Numbered from the stretch's first letter, positions 36,674-48,657 are shown. The stretch is 64,000 nucleotides of DNA from Amylostereum areolatum (GCA_012932865.1 SAXG01000052.1:62001-126000), one strand, 5' to 3'. Program-made: numbers and translations. Notes: a model not told the origin generated them from the sequence alone.

Positions 36674-37307
36674 TAGAGCTCTTCACGAGTGCACTCTTAC
36701 AGGTACCTGTGGCTCCAGATCTTATACTCCCACTCTCACGAGTATTAGGCACACAGGTACCTGTGGCACGGATACTCCCACTCGCGGATACACAGGTATG
36801 ACAAGTACCTGTTGTTCCTAGAAAATATGATATAAGCAGCAGCGGGGGCCTTCTCGGACTCACCTTGGAAGCTCTGTTAAGCATATTGACACTCCATTTT
36901 GAAGGTGAGGATAATGCCAGTAACATTTGGGTACAGGTAAACATGCATCAGGTTATGATACAGTGTACCATGCAAGGCTTTCAATCATATATGTGAGGAG
37001 AGGAGAGGAAAGGGATGAGAAAGGAGCCACAATGGAAACAACAGTACATAAGGATCTGTAAGAGATAATGCTTATACCAATCCAATAGCTATTATTTGTA
37101 ATTATATCAAGATCAACCCTGCCAAAGTATCTGACAGGTATTTGACAGGTACTTGCACAGGTAACCTGTGAGCTCAAAAGTCATACCTGCACTCTCACGA
37201 GTATCAGGCACACGAGTACTTGTATCCGCGGATGGAAATACCCACGGATGTGCCTTACAGGTACTCATACAGGTACTCACGAGTATAGCCACTCGTGAAG
37301 AGCTCTA
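36674..37307. mobile_element. 634-bp non-autonomous hAT-like element (MITE) in Copia RNase H
   Basis: Both ends read TAGAGCTCTTCACGAGTG inward, a terminal inverted repeat of about 18 bp. The 8-bp CCGCAGAA flanks both sides (36666-36673 and 37308-37315), the duplication size of hAT elements. The Copia frame continues exactly across one copy of the target. Subterminal regions hold many ACAGGTACCTGT palindromes and ACAGGTACT variants at both ends, as expected for hAT transposase binding clusters. No transposase coding. Confidence 0.85.
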
Positions 37308-37816
37308 CCGCAGAATGTACTTCGCCGCTTTTAGATGGGCCAAAGTGGGGTTTGAGCTGAACTGTGCCAGCCGTGTAACCGCACACGCAATGTCTGGATG
37401 AGAACCAATGGCAATGTACATGAGACTGCCAATGAGAGACTGGTAGTACGTCCTAGTGTGCGGATCTGCATCTTTGGTTGCCTTTTCAAGGACAATACCA
37501 GATGGCAGGGGAGTGCGAGTGGGGTTTGCTTCAGACATCTCGAAACGGGCAAGCATTTCTGCTATGTTCCGCTTTTGATCTATCTCGATTGTCTTCTGCT
37601 TTCTGTCGCGAATGATTCGAATCCCAAGGAAAGAAGACAATTCCCCTAGGTCCGTCATCTCAAACCGACTAGCGATGGCACTTTTGATGCGCTTGATTTC
37701 GCTAAGCGAGTTCCCCATTAACGCCATGTCATCGACATACAGTATCAAAATGATGACTGTGTTCCCCTCCTGTCGACGATAGATGTATAATCCCGTGTCC
37801 GAATAAGTACGGACGA

Positions 37817-38237
37817 TGTCACGGATCGCTCCATTTCTTTCTTCGTTTGCAGACCTTGTACACGCGACGCGTCACGGCACATGACTTTCCTTTGCATCAC
37901 ATGCTCCAACGACGTCATTGCCCGGACTTCCAAACGGCGTTCCGCATCCTTATCTATGACATCATTGCTCCGGACTCCCGTCCTCCTCCCCATGACTCCT
38001 TTCTTATTGTTCCCCCCTGCTCGCACCACTATCGCATCGCATCGCACCATCGTTCCCACTTGTATATAAGGACAGTATCCCTTTTCCCTTTTCCTCAGAC
38101 TGTCCATCTCGTCATACGGTACTGTAGCGCACGTTGCACTACCCTAGACCCCGGCACTCTCGAATCTATTTTCTTCTCGCTCCTCCCATCGTCGCGACTT
38201 AGGCGGTTCATCGGTCTCATAAACTGTGTTTCCGACA
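37817..38237 (+). repeat. G1 copy a 5' LTR
   Basis: TGTCACGG...TTTCCGACA. A TATATAA box lies at 38063-38069, so transcription probably starts near 38090. Confidence 0.9.
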
Positions 38238-39593
38238 CCTGGACAGTCTACCCCTACGCCTACCTCGCACCCCTCTCTCCATCTACCTCTGCCGTCTCTA
38301 CAACGTTAAAAACTCCCACCACGGACCTCCCGAACGCACCGGTCTTCCTCCCGTTCAACGGAAAGCCGATCACCCCCCGCGACGATGCACCACTCCCCTA
38401 CCCTTGGTCCGACGCCGTCACCGTCAACTGCCTCGTCCCCGTACAGAACCTCTGCAAGAAAGATCCCTGGACCGCGCACGGCCTCAACTTCCGCATCTTC
38501 GAGTGGAGGTGGCACAAGGATCACGGTACTGTCGTCCTCGCCCTATACGTCCGGATCACTACGTGCATCAACGTAGATCTCGAACGCCTTGAATTCACCC
38601 TCCACGCCCCCACCTACCACACATACCTCATCCAGGACGCCCCCAACCCGATCCTCCAAACCAGTTTCACCTCTGTCTCCCAGTTTAACCGCCGGACCCC
38701 CGAATCCACCCCGCCACCAGTCCTCCGTCCCACCATCAAGGGTAAGACCCTTCGTCGCCGCCACCACGAACATAAGATCCGCCAGGCAGTAAAAGCCGGC
38801 TACCTCACCAAGAAACTCCTCGGCTGTCGCCCCATCGCGGCGGACTTCTTCTAGACCATCATCACGTCCTCCACAGCCCCTCGTCCCCCCACTCCGAACC
38901 TCCCCCCAGGCGTTTTTCGAGACTACTGTCCCGAAGAATACTATATCCTCACCTCGCAGCAGACTAAGGAATCCGTACGTTGGCTGCACGACGAACCAAA
39001 CCGGCAACGTCGAGACTGGTACTTCGACGACCGTGACGAACAACCCTACGTCGAAGAATCGGATTTTGCCACCGCTGCAGGACAGTTCTACAGTGCTTCC
39101 TGAACCCCCCTCCGACCAACTCGCCCCCACCCCGTCGACGTACTGTAATCGAAGTCCCAGAAGGGATCAACCTACAACGACACAACCGGGAAGTGGTACG
39201 CCTATAGACGGAACAAGAACGGAACCCCAGGACGATCAGTAGTTGAGTGGCAGCCCACTTCGTTCAGTCCCGTCCAAGATCACTGGTCGTGGCATCATAA
39301 CCAGCAATTCCTCACCCCCGCCGACTTCCTTGTCGCAAAACAAGTTGAGGACGAAGTTGAAGAAGCAGAAGAATGCCGACGAGAAACCCTACGCCGCCTT
39401 GATCAAGAACTCGCCCAATCCCTCACCGGCCCCTCCCCTGCCGACGAACACGGCTCCGTCCACTGCGAAAGCAGCTCCCGACCCATCCAAAACCATCGCA
39501 GGCGAATCACTCGCCAGCTGAAGGATCTGGACGCGGAAGGCAAGGAGCAGGCAGTAGCGCTGTTGAAGGACATCCTGGAATCGCAGGATTTTT
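38238..39593 (+). pseudogene. G1 copy a gag region: N-terminal modules plus 3' tail, capsid missing
   Basis: After the LTR an open frame runs from VYPYAYLAPL to IAADFF and ends with TAG at 38852-38854. It has no Met downstream of the probable transcription start. In the same frame immediately after the TAG, coding resumes (TIITSS, GVFRDYCPEEYYILTS, RRDWYFDDRDEQPYV) to FYSAS. Later sequence gives KWYAYRRNKNG and the tail TRQLKDLDAEGKEQAVALL with LESQDF. Comparison with copy b shows that about 890 bp, encoding the capsid and CCHC knuckle, are absent between QSLTG and the PPP linker near 39425. Confidence 0.8.
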
Positions 39594-42500
39594 GAAACGC
39601 CCCCCAGTCGCGTCGTCTGGTGGAGGCAAAGGGACTTTTGGTATCATCGTCGAATCGTTTCGCTGTATTATCATCCATGCATACCTGTGAGCAATCGTAT
39701 CCCCCGTGTTTGTATCTGTCTACTGTCACCAAGAACAGGCAAACACCATCGATCACGCTCAAAGTCAAGCTGATCGGACGAGTTACCAAAAGAGAAATCG
39801 ACGCAGACGCGCTGCTTGATAGCGGCGCAGAAGGAATTATCCTGAACCGAAGCTTCGTTGAACGCAAGAAGCTCACCACAAGAAAACTAGAAAACCCTGT
39901 TCCCCGTGCGTAATGTGGATGGCACCGAGAACTGTCATGGGCTGGGTACGCGACACAACGACCCAGCGGATCCGGATATACTCGCAAGATTCAAAGGCAT
40001 ACCATGAGGAAGAAGCTGAGTTCTTCATCACCGACATCGGCGATCATGACATGATCCTTGGAACAGACTGGCTCGACGAGCACAATCCCACCATAGACTG
40101 GCAACAAGACCGTGTTGACATGCTCCGCTGCCCTCCCTCGTGCACTCTGTCCAAACCTCCTGTGACGAACCTCGCAACCAAGCCACGGAAACCATCATCG
40201 GTCCAATCACAGCGTAAGGTTGAAGCAGGTAAAACCCCGAGGACACCTCTCGTCGTGGACGATCCCTTCCCAGAGCCGACATATGTGTCCTGGACCCCAG
40301 TCCCCACTTATGTTATTCCTGCACGCAGAGTCAAAGGTGTTCGCGTTCCGCACGGTCCATCGCTCCCCTCTACCCGCACGACTCTTCACTGAAGACGACG
40401 ACGAGCGGCCCATGGTATTCCGAGACTGGGAGATCAATGGACTACGCCACGCCGGAATCCTCCCTGAAACCGACGGTCCTAATCCAGATGCAGTACCTAT
40501 CCGCGCAGGGCTTTACAAAAGCGCAGGAGCTTGCAGAGCATTCAAAAGAGAACGCACGCCCGCAAACCTTTGAAGACTTAGTCCCCCCGCCGTACCGCGA
40601 CTTCGCGCCTGTATTCGACAAAAAAACCTCCGAGCGACTTCCTGACCGACGACCATGGGACCATGCTATCGACATGAAAGACGGCTTTGAACCCAAACCG
40701 TGCAAAATCTACCCCCTCTCACCTTCCGAGCAGATCGAACTCGACACCTTCCTCGACGACCACCTGAAGAAGGGCTATATCCGCCCATCGAAGTCACCTC
40801 AGGCGAGTCCGTTCTTCTTTGTGAAGAAAAAGGATGGAAAGCTGCGTCCCGTACAGGACTATCGAGAACTAAACAAGGGCACTGTCAAGAACGAATACCC
40901 CTTGCCACTGATCTCTGAAATTGTCGACCGTCTCAAAGGTGCAAAGATCTTCTCCAAGATGGATGTTCGCTGGGGCTACAACAATGTCCGCATCAAGGAA
41001 GGCGACGAGTGGAAGGCTGCGTTCAAGACGAATCGCGGTCTCTTCGAACCTACGGTGATGTTTTTCGGGCTTATGAACTCCCCTGCGACATTTCAGGCAA
41101 TGATGAATGAACTGTTCAAGGATCTCATCGACTCGGGCAAGGTCATCATCTACATGGACGACATCTTGGTGTTCACTCGCACCATGGACGAACACCGTGC
41201 CATAGTGCGGCAGGTTCTGCAGCGTTTGCAAGACAACGACCTCTTCCTCAAACCGGAGAAATGCGTCTTTGAACAAGACTCTGTCGAATACCTCGGACTC
41301 ATCATCTCGCACGACAAGATCGCTATGGACCCCGTCAAGGTAGCAGGTATTCAGGACTGGCCGACACCACGAACGGTCAAAGATGTGCAATCCTTCCTCG
41401 GCTTTGGCAACTTCTACCGACGTTTCATCAAGGACTTCTCCAAGGTGGCACGGCCCCTATTTGATCTGACAAAGAAGGACTGCACATGGGACTGGTCGAC
41501 GGACTGCCAAACTGCGTTTGATGCACTGAAAGCTGCGTTTCCTTCCTCCCCCGTCTTGGTCATGCCTGACCCAAAGAAGCCTTACCTCGTTGAAGTCGAT
41601 GCCTCGGACTTTGCTACTGGAGGTATACTCTCGCAGAAAGGCGACGACGGTCACTGGCATCCAGTGGCGTATCTGTCCAAGGCCCTATCGGAACCGGAAC
41701 GGAACTACAACATCTACGACAAGGAGCTGCTTGCGATCATCCGTGCGCTTGAAGCCTGGCGCCACTACCTCGAAGGCGCCCCCGACACTGTCGAAATCTG
41801 GACAGATCACAAGAACCTGGAGCACTTCAAGACGGCACAGAAGCTGAGCCGCCGACAGGAACGTTGGGCTCTATTCCTCACTCGATTTGACTTCTCGCTC
41901 GTTCATAAACCAGGAATTTCCCACCGCCCGGATCCAATGTCTCGACGACCCGATCACAAGGATGGTGTTGAAAACGACAACAAGGAGCGCGTCTTGCTTG
42001 ACCCCAAGTACTTCCAAGTACGCGCAACAAGGCCAGGAGCAGTAACCTCCCTCGGTGATGTCGAACTCCGACGACGTATCCGCGACTGCAAAACCAAGGA
42101 CATCGAGGTCGTTCAAGCCCTGGACGCCTATCTTACGAAACGGACCACGTACACTCGTCAAGAACCTTCAAGAGTGGAACTACGAAGAAGGCCTGGTCCT
42201 GTTTAGAGGAAAGGTATATGTCCCTGCGGATGACGAGTTGCGACGCGACATTGTCAAAATGTACCATGAATCGCCCCTGGCTGGACACCCCGGTCGCTTC
42301 AAGACTTACGAGCTTGTGAGTCGTGAATATTGGTGGCCTGGCATGTCTGTTTTTGTCCGCGACTTTGTAGCAGGATGCGCAACCTGCCAGTCGACGAAGA
42401 CACAGAGCAGCCGACCCCACGTCGACATGATCCCAAACAAAGTACCTGATCGACCATTTGGCGTCATCTCCACCGACTTCATTGTCGAACTCCCTGACTG

Positions 42501-43689
42501 CGAAGGCTATAATGCCGTCAATGTCATGGTCGATCGCCTCACCAAGATGGTGGTTACCACCCCATGTACAACGAAGATCACCAGTGATGGCACGGCCGAC
42601 ATTCTCTTCGATAAGGTATACCGACACTACGGCTTAGCAGACAAGATCATCTCGGATCGTGGACCCCAATTTGCTGGACAGGTGATGCGTACACTCAACG
42701 AGAAGCTCGGGATCAAGTCCGCCCTCAGCACAGCGTATCACCCACAGACAGACGGCCAAACCGAACGCGAGAACCAGAACCTCGAGCAGTTTCTGCGAGT
42801 ATTCTGCAACTACCGTCAAGACGACTGGGTGAAGTGGTTGCCCTTCTTCGAGTTTTCTCACAACTCTCGCACCCATGTAGCTACTGGAAAGGCTCCCTTT
42901 GAAGTCCTCTACGGCTTCCTCCCGAAAATGTACCCATCCGTAAACCCGTCCTCAAAGGTCCCCGCAGTTGAAGAACGCCTCCGTCAACTTGAAGAAGTCC
43001 GACAGGAGATCAAGGCCAGCCTTGCCCTCGCATCAGACTTGATGAAGCACTACAACGGCCACACGATCAGCAAGTCAATGCAGTTTGCCGTCGGAGACAA
43101 AGTATGGCTAGAAGGCAAAAACCTGAAGACGACGAGACCGAAAGCTAAGCTTGCTGCCAAACGATTTGGACCCTTCGAAATCATTGACGTCATCAGCCCA
43201 GTCAACTACCGCTTGAAGCTGCCGAAGACGTGGCGAATCCATCCAGTCTTCCATGCCTCGCTGCTCACCGCGTACAAGGAGACAGCCGCTCACGGGCCAA
43301 ATTATGAACAGCCGCCACCAGACCTCATCGACGATGAAGAAGAATACAATGTTGAAGACATTGTCGACTCTAAACCAACTCGTAACAAGAAAGGTATTCA
43401 GTACCTCGTCAAGTGGGCCGGCTATCCCGACTCCGAAAACACCTGGCTCCCGCGTTCGTCGCTCTCAAAGGTTACCGACATGATTGACGCTTTCCACAAG
43501 CGCCATCCAAATGCGCCCCGCCCCGTGCGTTCCCTCGGCATCTCCTTTGACGATTTTCTCGCATCCACCCTTGCAGATGACATCGCGCTCCAGGCGAAAG
43601 CGCGTCTTAAAGGGGGGGTAATGTCACGGATCGCTCCATTTCTTTCTTCGTTTGCAGACCTTGTACACGTGACGCGTCACGGCACATGA
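39592..43689 (+). pseudogene. G1 copy a pol: protease, RT, RNase H, integrase, chromodomain; frame breaks
   Basis: Protease: DADALLDSGAEGIILNRSF. RT starts at about 40437: FFFVKKKDGKLRPVQDYR, KMDVRWGYNNVRIKEG, and the catalytic YMDDILVF. RNase H: VEVDASDFATGGILSQ. Integrase: HHCC region (GHPGRFKTYEL to CATCQSTK), DDE with DFIVELPD, SDRGPQFAG and TDGQTERENQN, then GPFEIIDVI. The chromodomain is NVEDIVDSKPTRNKKGIQYL then VKWAGYPDSENTWLP. Compared with copy b, single extra bases near 39903, 40345, 40509 and 42128 break the frame. Domains are complete; the defects could be real or sequence errors. Confidence 0.9.
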
Positions 43690-44041
43690 CTTTCCTTCGC
43701 ATCACATGCTCCAACGACGTCATTGCCCGGACTTCCGAACGGCGTTCCGCATCCTTATCTATGACATCATTGCTCCGGACTACCGTCCTCCTCCCCATGA
43801 CTCCTTTCTTATTGTTCCCCCCGCTCGCACCACTATCGCATCGCATCGCACCATCGTTCCCACTTGTATATAAGGACAGTATCCCTTTTCCCTTTTCCTC
43901 AGACTGTCCATCTCGTCATACGGTACTGTAGCGCACGTTGCACTACCCTAGACCCCGACACTCTCGAATCTATTTTCTTCTCGCTCCTCCCATCGTTGCG
44001 ACTTAGGCAGTTCATCGGTCTCATAAACTGTGTTTCCGACA
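43622..44041 (+). repeat. G1 copy a 3' LTR
   Basis: 420 bp, about 98% identical to the 5' LTR, ending in TTTCCGACA, directly followed by the GACGA duplication. Confidence 0.9.
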
Positions 44042-46481
44042 GACGAAGCCCAACTCCTTTAGGAGTGCATCAATTACTGTGTTCCACTGCCTAGCAGCTT
44101 GTTTAAGACCATAGATGGCCTTCAGTAGTAAGACAACTTTCTCCAGATGTGCAGGATCTACGAAACCTTCTGGTTGCTCCTTGTAGATTTCTTCCTCCAG
44201 TTGCCCATGCAGGAACGCCGACTTGACGTCCATGCCATGTATTTCCCAATCTTCTTGCGCAGCCAACGCAAGGCAGAAATGAATTGTTTCGAACCGGGCA
44301 ACGGGACTGAAGGTTTCCGTATAATCCTTGCCGTACTCCTGTTTGAAGCCTCTAGCAACCATGCGAGCACGAAATAGCGTGTCTGATTTACGCTTGAAGA
44401 CCCATTTGCAAGTGATAACGTTCGCATCCTTGGGTCTGTCCACCAATCTCCAAGTTCCCATTTTGTCTAGCACATTTTTCTCATATTGACACGCTTCCCT
44501 CCACTGCGCTGCTTCGCGCGATGCCATTGCTTCCCCAAAAGACTGTGGGTCAGGTGATGCTGCTGTATCCAGCAAAGCCGAAAGCGAAAGCATTCCTCCC
44601 ATTACGTGACGACGACCTCCTCGTCTGCCCATAGTCGCATCAACCTGGCTAGACCTCTCTGCACCATGCGCATTATCTGGATTATTGTAGCGCGGGTTCA
44701 AACCTGCACGATTCCGTCGCGGCCTTTGTTCAGGCGTGACAGGCTCATGCGAAGGTGGGGAGTAGTCTGCATGTGGGGGGTTTGCAAGAGCGTCGTGGTA
44801 CCGACTAGTTTGAGGAGTTTGTGGGAGCGGAGTGACTCCCACTGCAGGAGTACACGGTGGAGTTTGTGGTGGTGAAGGAGATGGAGAAAGGGTGGTGAGG
44901 TCAGAGATGACAGACTCCGCCTCCTTGACCTCTTCCTCTTCATGCTCGGATGGTGGGGTTTCAACTTCTTCCTCACCACCGTCTTTCTTTTCTTCATCTG
45001 CTGCAGGTCCAGGATCGGCTTGAGTAGGTGCCGATGGTCGAGCGTGACGATGCTTCTCAGGAATTTCGACATCTGGAACTAAATCTTCCAGACGCACAAC
45101 AGGTGGCGGCTGAACCGGAGCTGGCAAACTCGGTTTCGCCGGGAAAGAGGTTTTGTCAAAGTCTACCTCGCCGTAGGCAGCGATGACCATGGTTCTCTTT
45201 TCCTTTACCCACAACCGATACCCACTGGCACCGGGTTCATAGCCAATGAACGTCGCAGGGAATGTCTTTCCTTGTAGCTTGTGACGTTTGTCCTTGACTA
45301 TGAATGCCTTAGCAGCGCAACCAAATACCCTAAGGTACGTGACATTGGGAATATCCTTTCCCTTTGTCCAGCGCTCAAGTGGAGTGTGCCACTGTTGGAT
45401 CCGAGTCGGTGTACGATTGTAAATGTGGACAGCAGCTTCGACTGCATACTGCCAGAATTCTAAGCTAAGGCCAGCGTGGTGAAGCATAGCCATCGCCTTT
45501 TCAAGGATTGTACGATTGAATCGTTCCGCTCGTCCATTAAGTTGTGGCGTGTACGGCACGGACATATGATGTTCTATTCCCAGTTCTTTGAACCGATCCT
45601 CGAGTTCCCGACTAGTGAACTCCCCTCCATGATCGGAGTGGAAGATTCCTATCTTTTCGCCCGTCTGATTTTCGGCCCACACTCTGAAGTGCTCGAACAC
45701 TTTCACGAACTCGCTTTTAGCCTTCAGATAGTAGATAGCACCGAAAGACGAACTATCGTCGAGGAACGTAGCCATATAGGTATTTCCTTGGATCGATTTT
45801 ATACGCATGGGTCCTGCTAGGTCAGAATGAATCTTTCCCAACACCCGCGTAGCGCGTTTTTCTGAAACCGGGAATGTTTGACGTGTTGACTTTCCCATCT
45901 GACAACCATGGCAGTGATCAGAGGGACAAGATGCTGGGTCAATGTGCACTTCTTTGACAACGTCTGGTGTTAACATTGTGAGTGTACCATGAGAGACATG
46001 TCCAAATCGTTGGTGCATAATGTCTGCCGTAGTCATTTTGACCTTTTCCGCTTTCGCCGAGTTGACCATTACTGTGGGCGCAGGGTGTAACGTGATCCAG
46101 TATACATTTTCCTGCTTTGTGACGTGCCCCACAGTAGTGTCTCCCTTTGAAATGGTGCGTCTGCCAGACCCACGGAGTTTGATGGTGAAAACCCATTCCT
46201 CAAGCATGCCAACTAAAATGAACCGGTGCATAGCGAGAGGGGCATGGAGGACTTTGTTCAGGGTAACCTCCATTCATTTCCCTTCAACAACAGAGACCGC
46301 GCGCACCGTGCCAATGCCTATATAGGTCATCTGGCCGCCATTTCCGAGTGTTATTGGACGCAAGTCCTTTAACAGTGTGTACGACTCGAAATCGCCTCGG
46401 TGCGGGGTTACATGTTGTGAACAGCCAGAATCCAACATCCAACGGGTGTGCCCAGGGGCGATATACCAGGAAACCTTCATG

Positions 46482-47435
46482 TCATTGGCGTCCGAAGACG
46501 AAGACACCTCCAAGGTATTTATAGTAGGTCCCCCGCCGCCGCCCCCCTCCACCTTTCTTCTTCGCCTCTTCCTCATCCTTCTTGCGCTTGCGACATTCAG
46601 CCCTTTTGTGGCCAGGCTTGTCGCAGTAGTAACATTTGAGGTCCTTGTTGTTTTTCTTCTGCGCAGATGACGACGATGAGAATCCTCCTCCCTTTCCTTT
46701 TCCTCCTGCCTTGGAGAACACGAGGGTAGCAACTTTACCCTTGCGACGAGACTCCTCCTCGATGATGCGAACAAAGATGTCTTCAGAATTTGCCTTGGTG
46801 ATGTCAGGGAAGGAGTTGAGGATGACAGGAACTAACTCCTGGAAGGAGTCAGGGAGAGCCTTGAGGACGACGAAGGCATGGAACATGTCGGATAGTCCGA
46901 GACCATTATCGCCTAGGATATTGTACTCCTCCGTCATCTTGTTGATTTGAGGACGAAGGGGTTCCGACTCGGAGAGGCGATGTTGTTGGTAGAGATCGAA
47001 GCTGGTGAATGCGGTCATGATGCCAGGTCTGGAGTAGATCTCCTCCAGGACCTCCCAGGTGCCATAGGACGATGTGCAGTACTCTATCTTGCTGTGCACA
47101 GCAGTGACGCGAGCAAGCTTGAGAAGACCAAAGGCTGCATCATCATTATCTTCCCAGTCTCCTCTGACTTCATTGTAGTCTTTGCCAGAGAGAGTGGAGA
47201 GTTCTAACTTGGGCGCCGATGTAATTTGGATGGTAAGTTCACCCTTGGCTTCCGCATCCTTCTTCTTCTTCTTGAAGCTAGTGATCTCTGTGCTCGTCGA
47301 GGGACGAGGCTTCTGGCCATTGACGACGTGCCACAGTTTCCTGCTCTGCAGCAGGTCCTGCATGTTGCGCGATCAGGATTTCCAGTTCGTCGCATCAAGT
47401 TTGACGAAGCTGGAAGGGAGCGAGTTTGAAGACAT
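46482..47435 (-). pseudogene. Copia gag with zinc knuckle, one nonsense and one frame shift
   Basis: Start at 47435 (MSSNSLPSSFVKLDATNWKS). A TGA follows, yet the frame continues after it with RNMQDLLQSRKLWHVVNG, the standard Copia Gag opening. Next is YGTWEVLEEIYSRPG with the UBN2-type helical region, then the CCHC knuckle CYYCDKPGHKRAEC near the end. Past a G-rich run the protease sequence continues in another frame. Confidence 0.88.
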
Positions 47436-48173
47436 GATAAGTCTTGGTGGCGATAATCTGGGTTGAGGAGCGGTCACACCCAGATCCCCAAAGTTGCAAA
47501 GAGGCAGCAACCCTCCCCTGTGTCTGTACTCTAAACCAGAAACCCAAAGGTTCCTGCTCTGCCTCGACGTCCATGCGCGCCTATAGTACTTGTATGAACA
47601 GTTATAGTATGTGATGCGCAGTTGTAACAGGTTCTCCAGGGTGGATTGACTACCTCCCTCTGGATTGGGACACCTAAACTGGTCCGCACTTAAGGGCACC
47701 AGCCAACCGTTCACAAGCACCTATAGCATCACGCTAGGCTCCCCTAGCGCTTGCCTAATTACCTAAGTATAGTAATTATGTACTGGCTTAGCGACGACAC
47801 GAGCGTCGCCAGAGGCCCTTCCTGCCAGCTTCCTCAAGTGAGGTCACTTGGTTTCAGGGTGCTACAACACTACACGTCCTAAGACGTCTTCAGGGCGGCT
47901 GGGAACAAAACACCCGCACGCAACCTAGGTAAGTAAAAGACCATGCCCCTAATGGGCCAAACTGTATCGTAGCGCGCAGAGGGACGGAGGACAAGAGGAC
48001 TCGCAACGGCTTCTGCCCGCTTCAGGGCTCCCTCGCCGCGCTCGCGTTACCCCTTCAGGGTGAGGACACAATGCAAGGCCCGGGGCCAAGCAAATTGGGG
48101 AGCGAGTGGGACAAATGAATGTTACTCACCTTTGAAGAACTTTGTATGACTTGAGGGCTAGATAGATAGGCCA
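47436..48173 (-). other. Copia 5' leader
   Basis: Untranslated leader between the primer-binding site and gag. It has no long coding frame; short open frames are not conserved with anything I recognise. Confidence 0.6.
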
Positions 48174-48185
48174 GGGCCCATAACC
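48174..48185 (-). other. Copia primer-binding site
   Basis: Directly inside the 5' LTR the minus strand reads GGTTATGGGCCC. This form, complementary to an internal part of initiator Met-tRNA, is common in fungal Copia elements. Confidence 0.7.
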
Positions 48186-48657
48186 TGTTGAACAGACTTA
48201 TCCAAGTCAGTGAGACGCTCAGTCGAAGGGATACTTCGAGTTATATATTATACCTTATCCAAGTCAGTGAGACGCTATAGTAAGGTATGTAAACAAGAGA
48301 GAAATAAGTAGAAGGTATAAAGGATTGCTCACCTCAGTCGAAGGGATACTTCGAGTGAGGAGGCAGGACGAAATACGAGAGCCTTATATACCCAAACCGC
48401 TGTGCCATAAGAGCCAATCATAAAAGCCGTAAGAAAGTGGTGCCATAGTGTAGCATAATTAATCAGCGCCAAGAGTGCGCTCAGTCATCTACCACATCTT
48501 TCATGTGAAAGCGTACAGTAAGAATCACATGCTCTGCACAGCCTCGCACAGCCGATTCCATATTGTTCCAGTTCTTCCCAGAACCTTCCGTTCCTTTCCG
48601 TCACATATTACATAATGTAGTTGAAGCTAGAGATCATCCGCATTACTATCTTCAACA
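48186..48657 (-). repeat. Copia 5' LTR
   Basis: 472 bp, equal in length to the 3' LTR and about 98% identical. Confidence 0.9.

Larger units (their letters stand above)
37817..44041 (+). mobile_element. Ty3/Gypsy chromovirus, family G1 copy a (Gag-deleted)
   Basis: 6,225 bp with LTRs of 421 and 420 bp differing by about seven substitutions and one indel. The order of protease, RT, RNase H, integrase, chromodomain and PPT (AAAGGGGGGGTA before 43622) is that of a chromovirus. The capsid and zinc-knuckle part of gag, present in copy b, is missing. Confidence 0.93.
37812..44046. repeat. 5-bp target-site duplication GACGA around G1 copy a
   Basis: GACGA occurs at 37812-37816 directly before the 5' LTR and at 44042-44046 directly after the 3' LTR. 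This shows that the element transposed into the Copia RT. Confidence 0.9.
36129..46774 (-). pseudogene. Copia pol: protease, integrase, RT, RNase H (split by two insertions)
   Basis: Reading minus from 46774: the protease site WMLDSGCSQHVT; a stop plus restart near 46274; then integrase with the HHCC region (HQRFGHVSHG to CHGCQMGKS) and the DDE core (HSDLAGPM, FLDDSSS, NGRAERFNRT). After a Pro/Glu-rich linker comes RT: CKWVFKRKSD, ETFSPVARF, MDVKSAFLHGQLEEEIY, KAIYGLKQAARQW. The frame stops where the G1 Gypsy is inserted (44041). It resumes at 37811 with ILILYVDDMALMGN, the catalytic YVDD. RNase H follows (SDADWAENRDNH, SHSTHEAEYVAMAEA) after the hAT-like insert, ending near 36129. Clearly non-functional through insertions and stops. 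Confidence 0.92.
35631..48657 (-). mobile_element. Ty1/Copia LTR retrotransposon, interrupted by two later insertions
   Basis: Two 472-bp LTRs frame the element (TGTTGAAG...TTCAACA on the minus strand), differing at about ten positions. Internal order is PBS, gag, protease, integrase, RT, RNase H and PPT, all on the minus strand. Subtracting the nested Gypsy and the hAT-like insert leaves about 6.15 kb. The 5 bp flanking each end differ (GGTCT versus CACGG), so there is no target-site duplication. Confidence 0.92.

Noticed and set aside
36129..36944. 271-codon ORF joining a novel N-terminus to RNase H
   Set aside because: The N-terminal part is read-through of the hAT-like insert into Copia RNase H, not a real fusion gene.
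37847..38237. Coding start of G1 gag within the 5' LTR
   Set aside because: This part of the frame lies upstream of or over the TATA box, so most of it would not be in the transcript.
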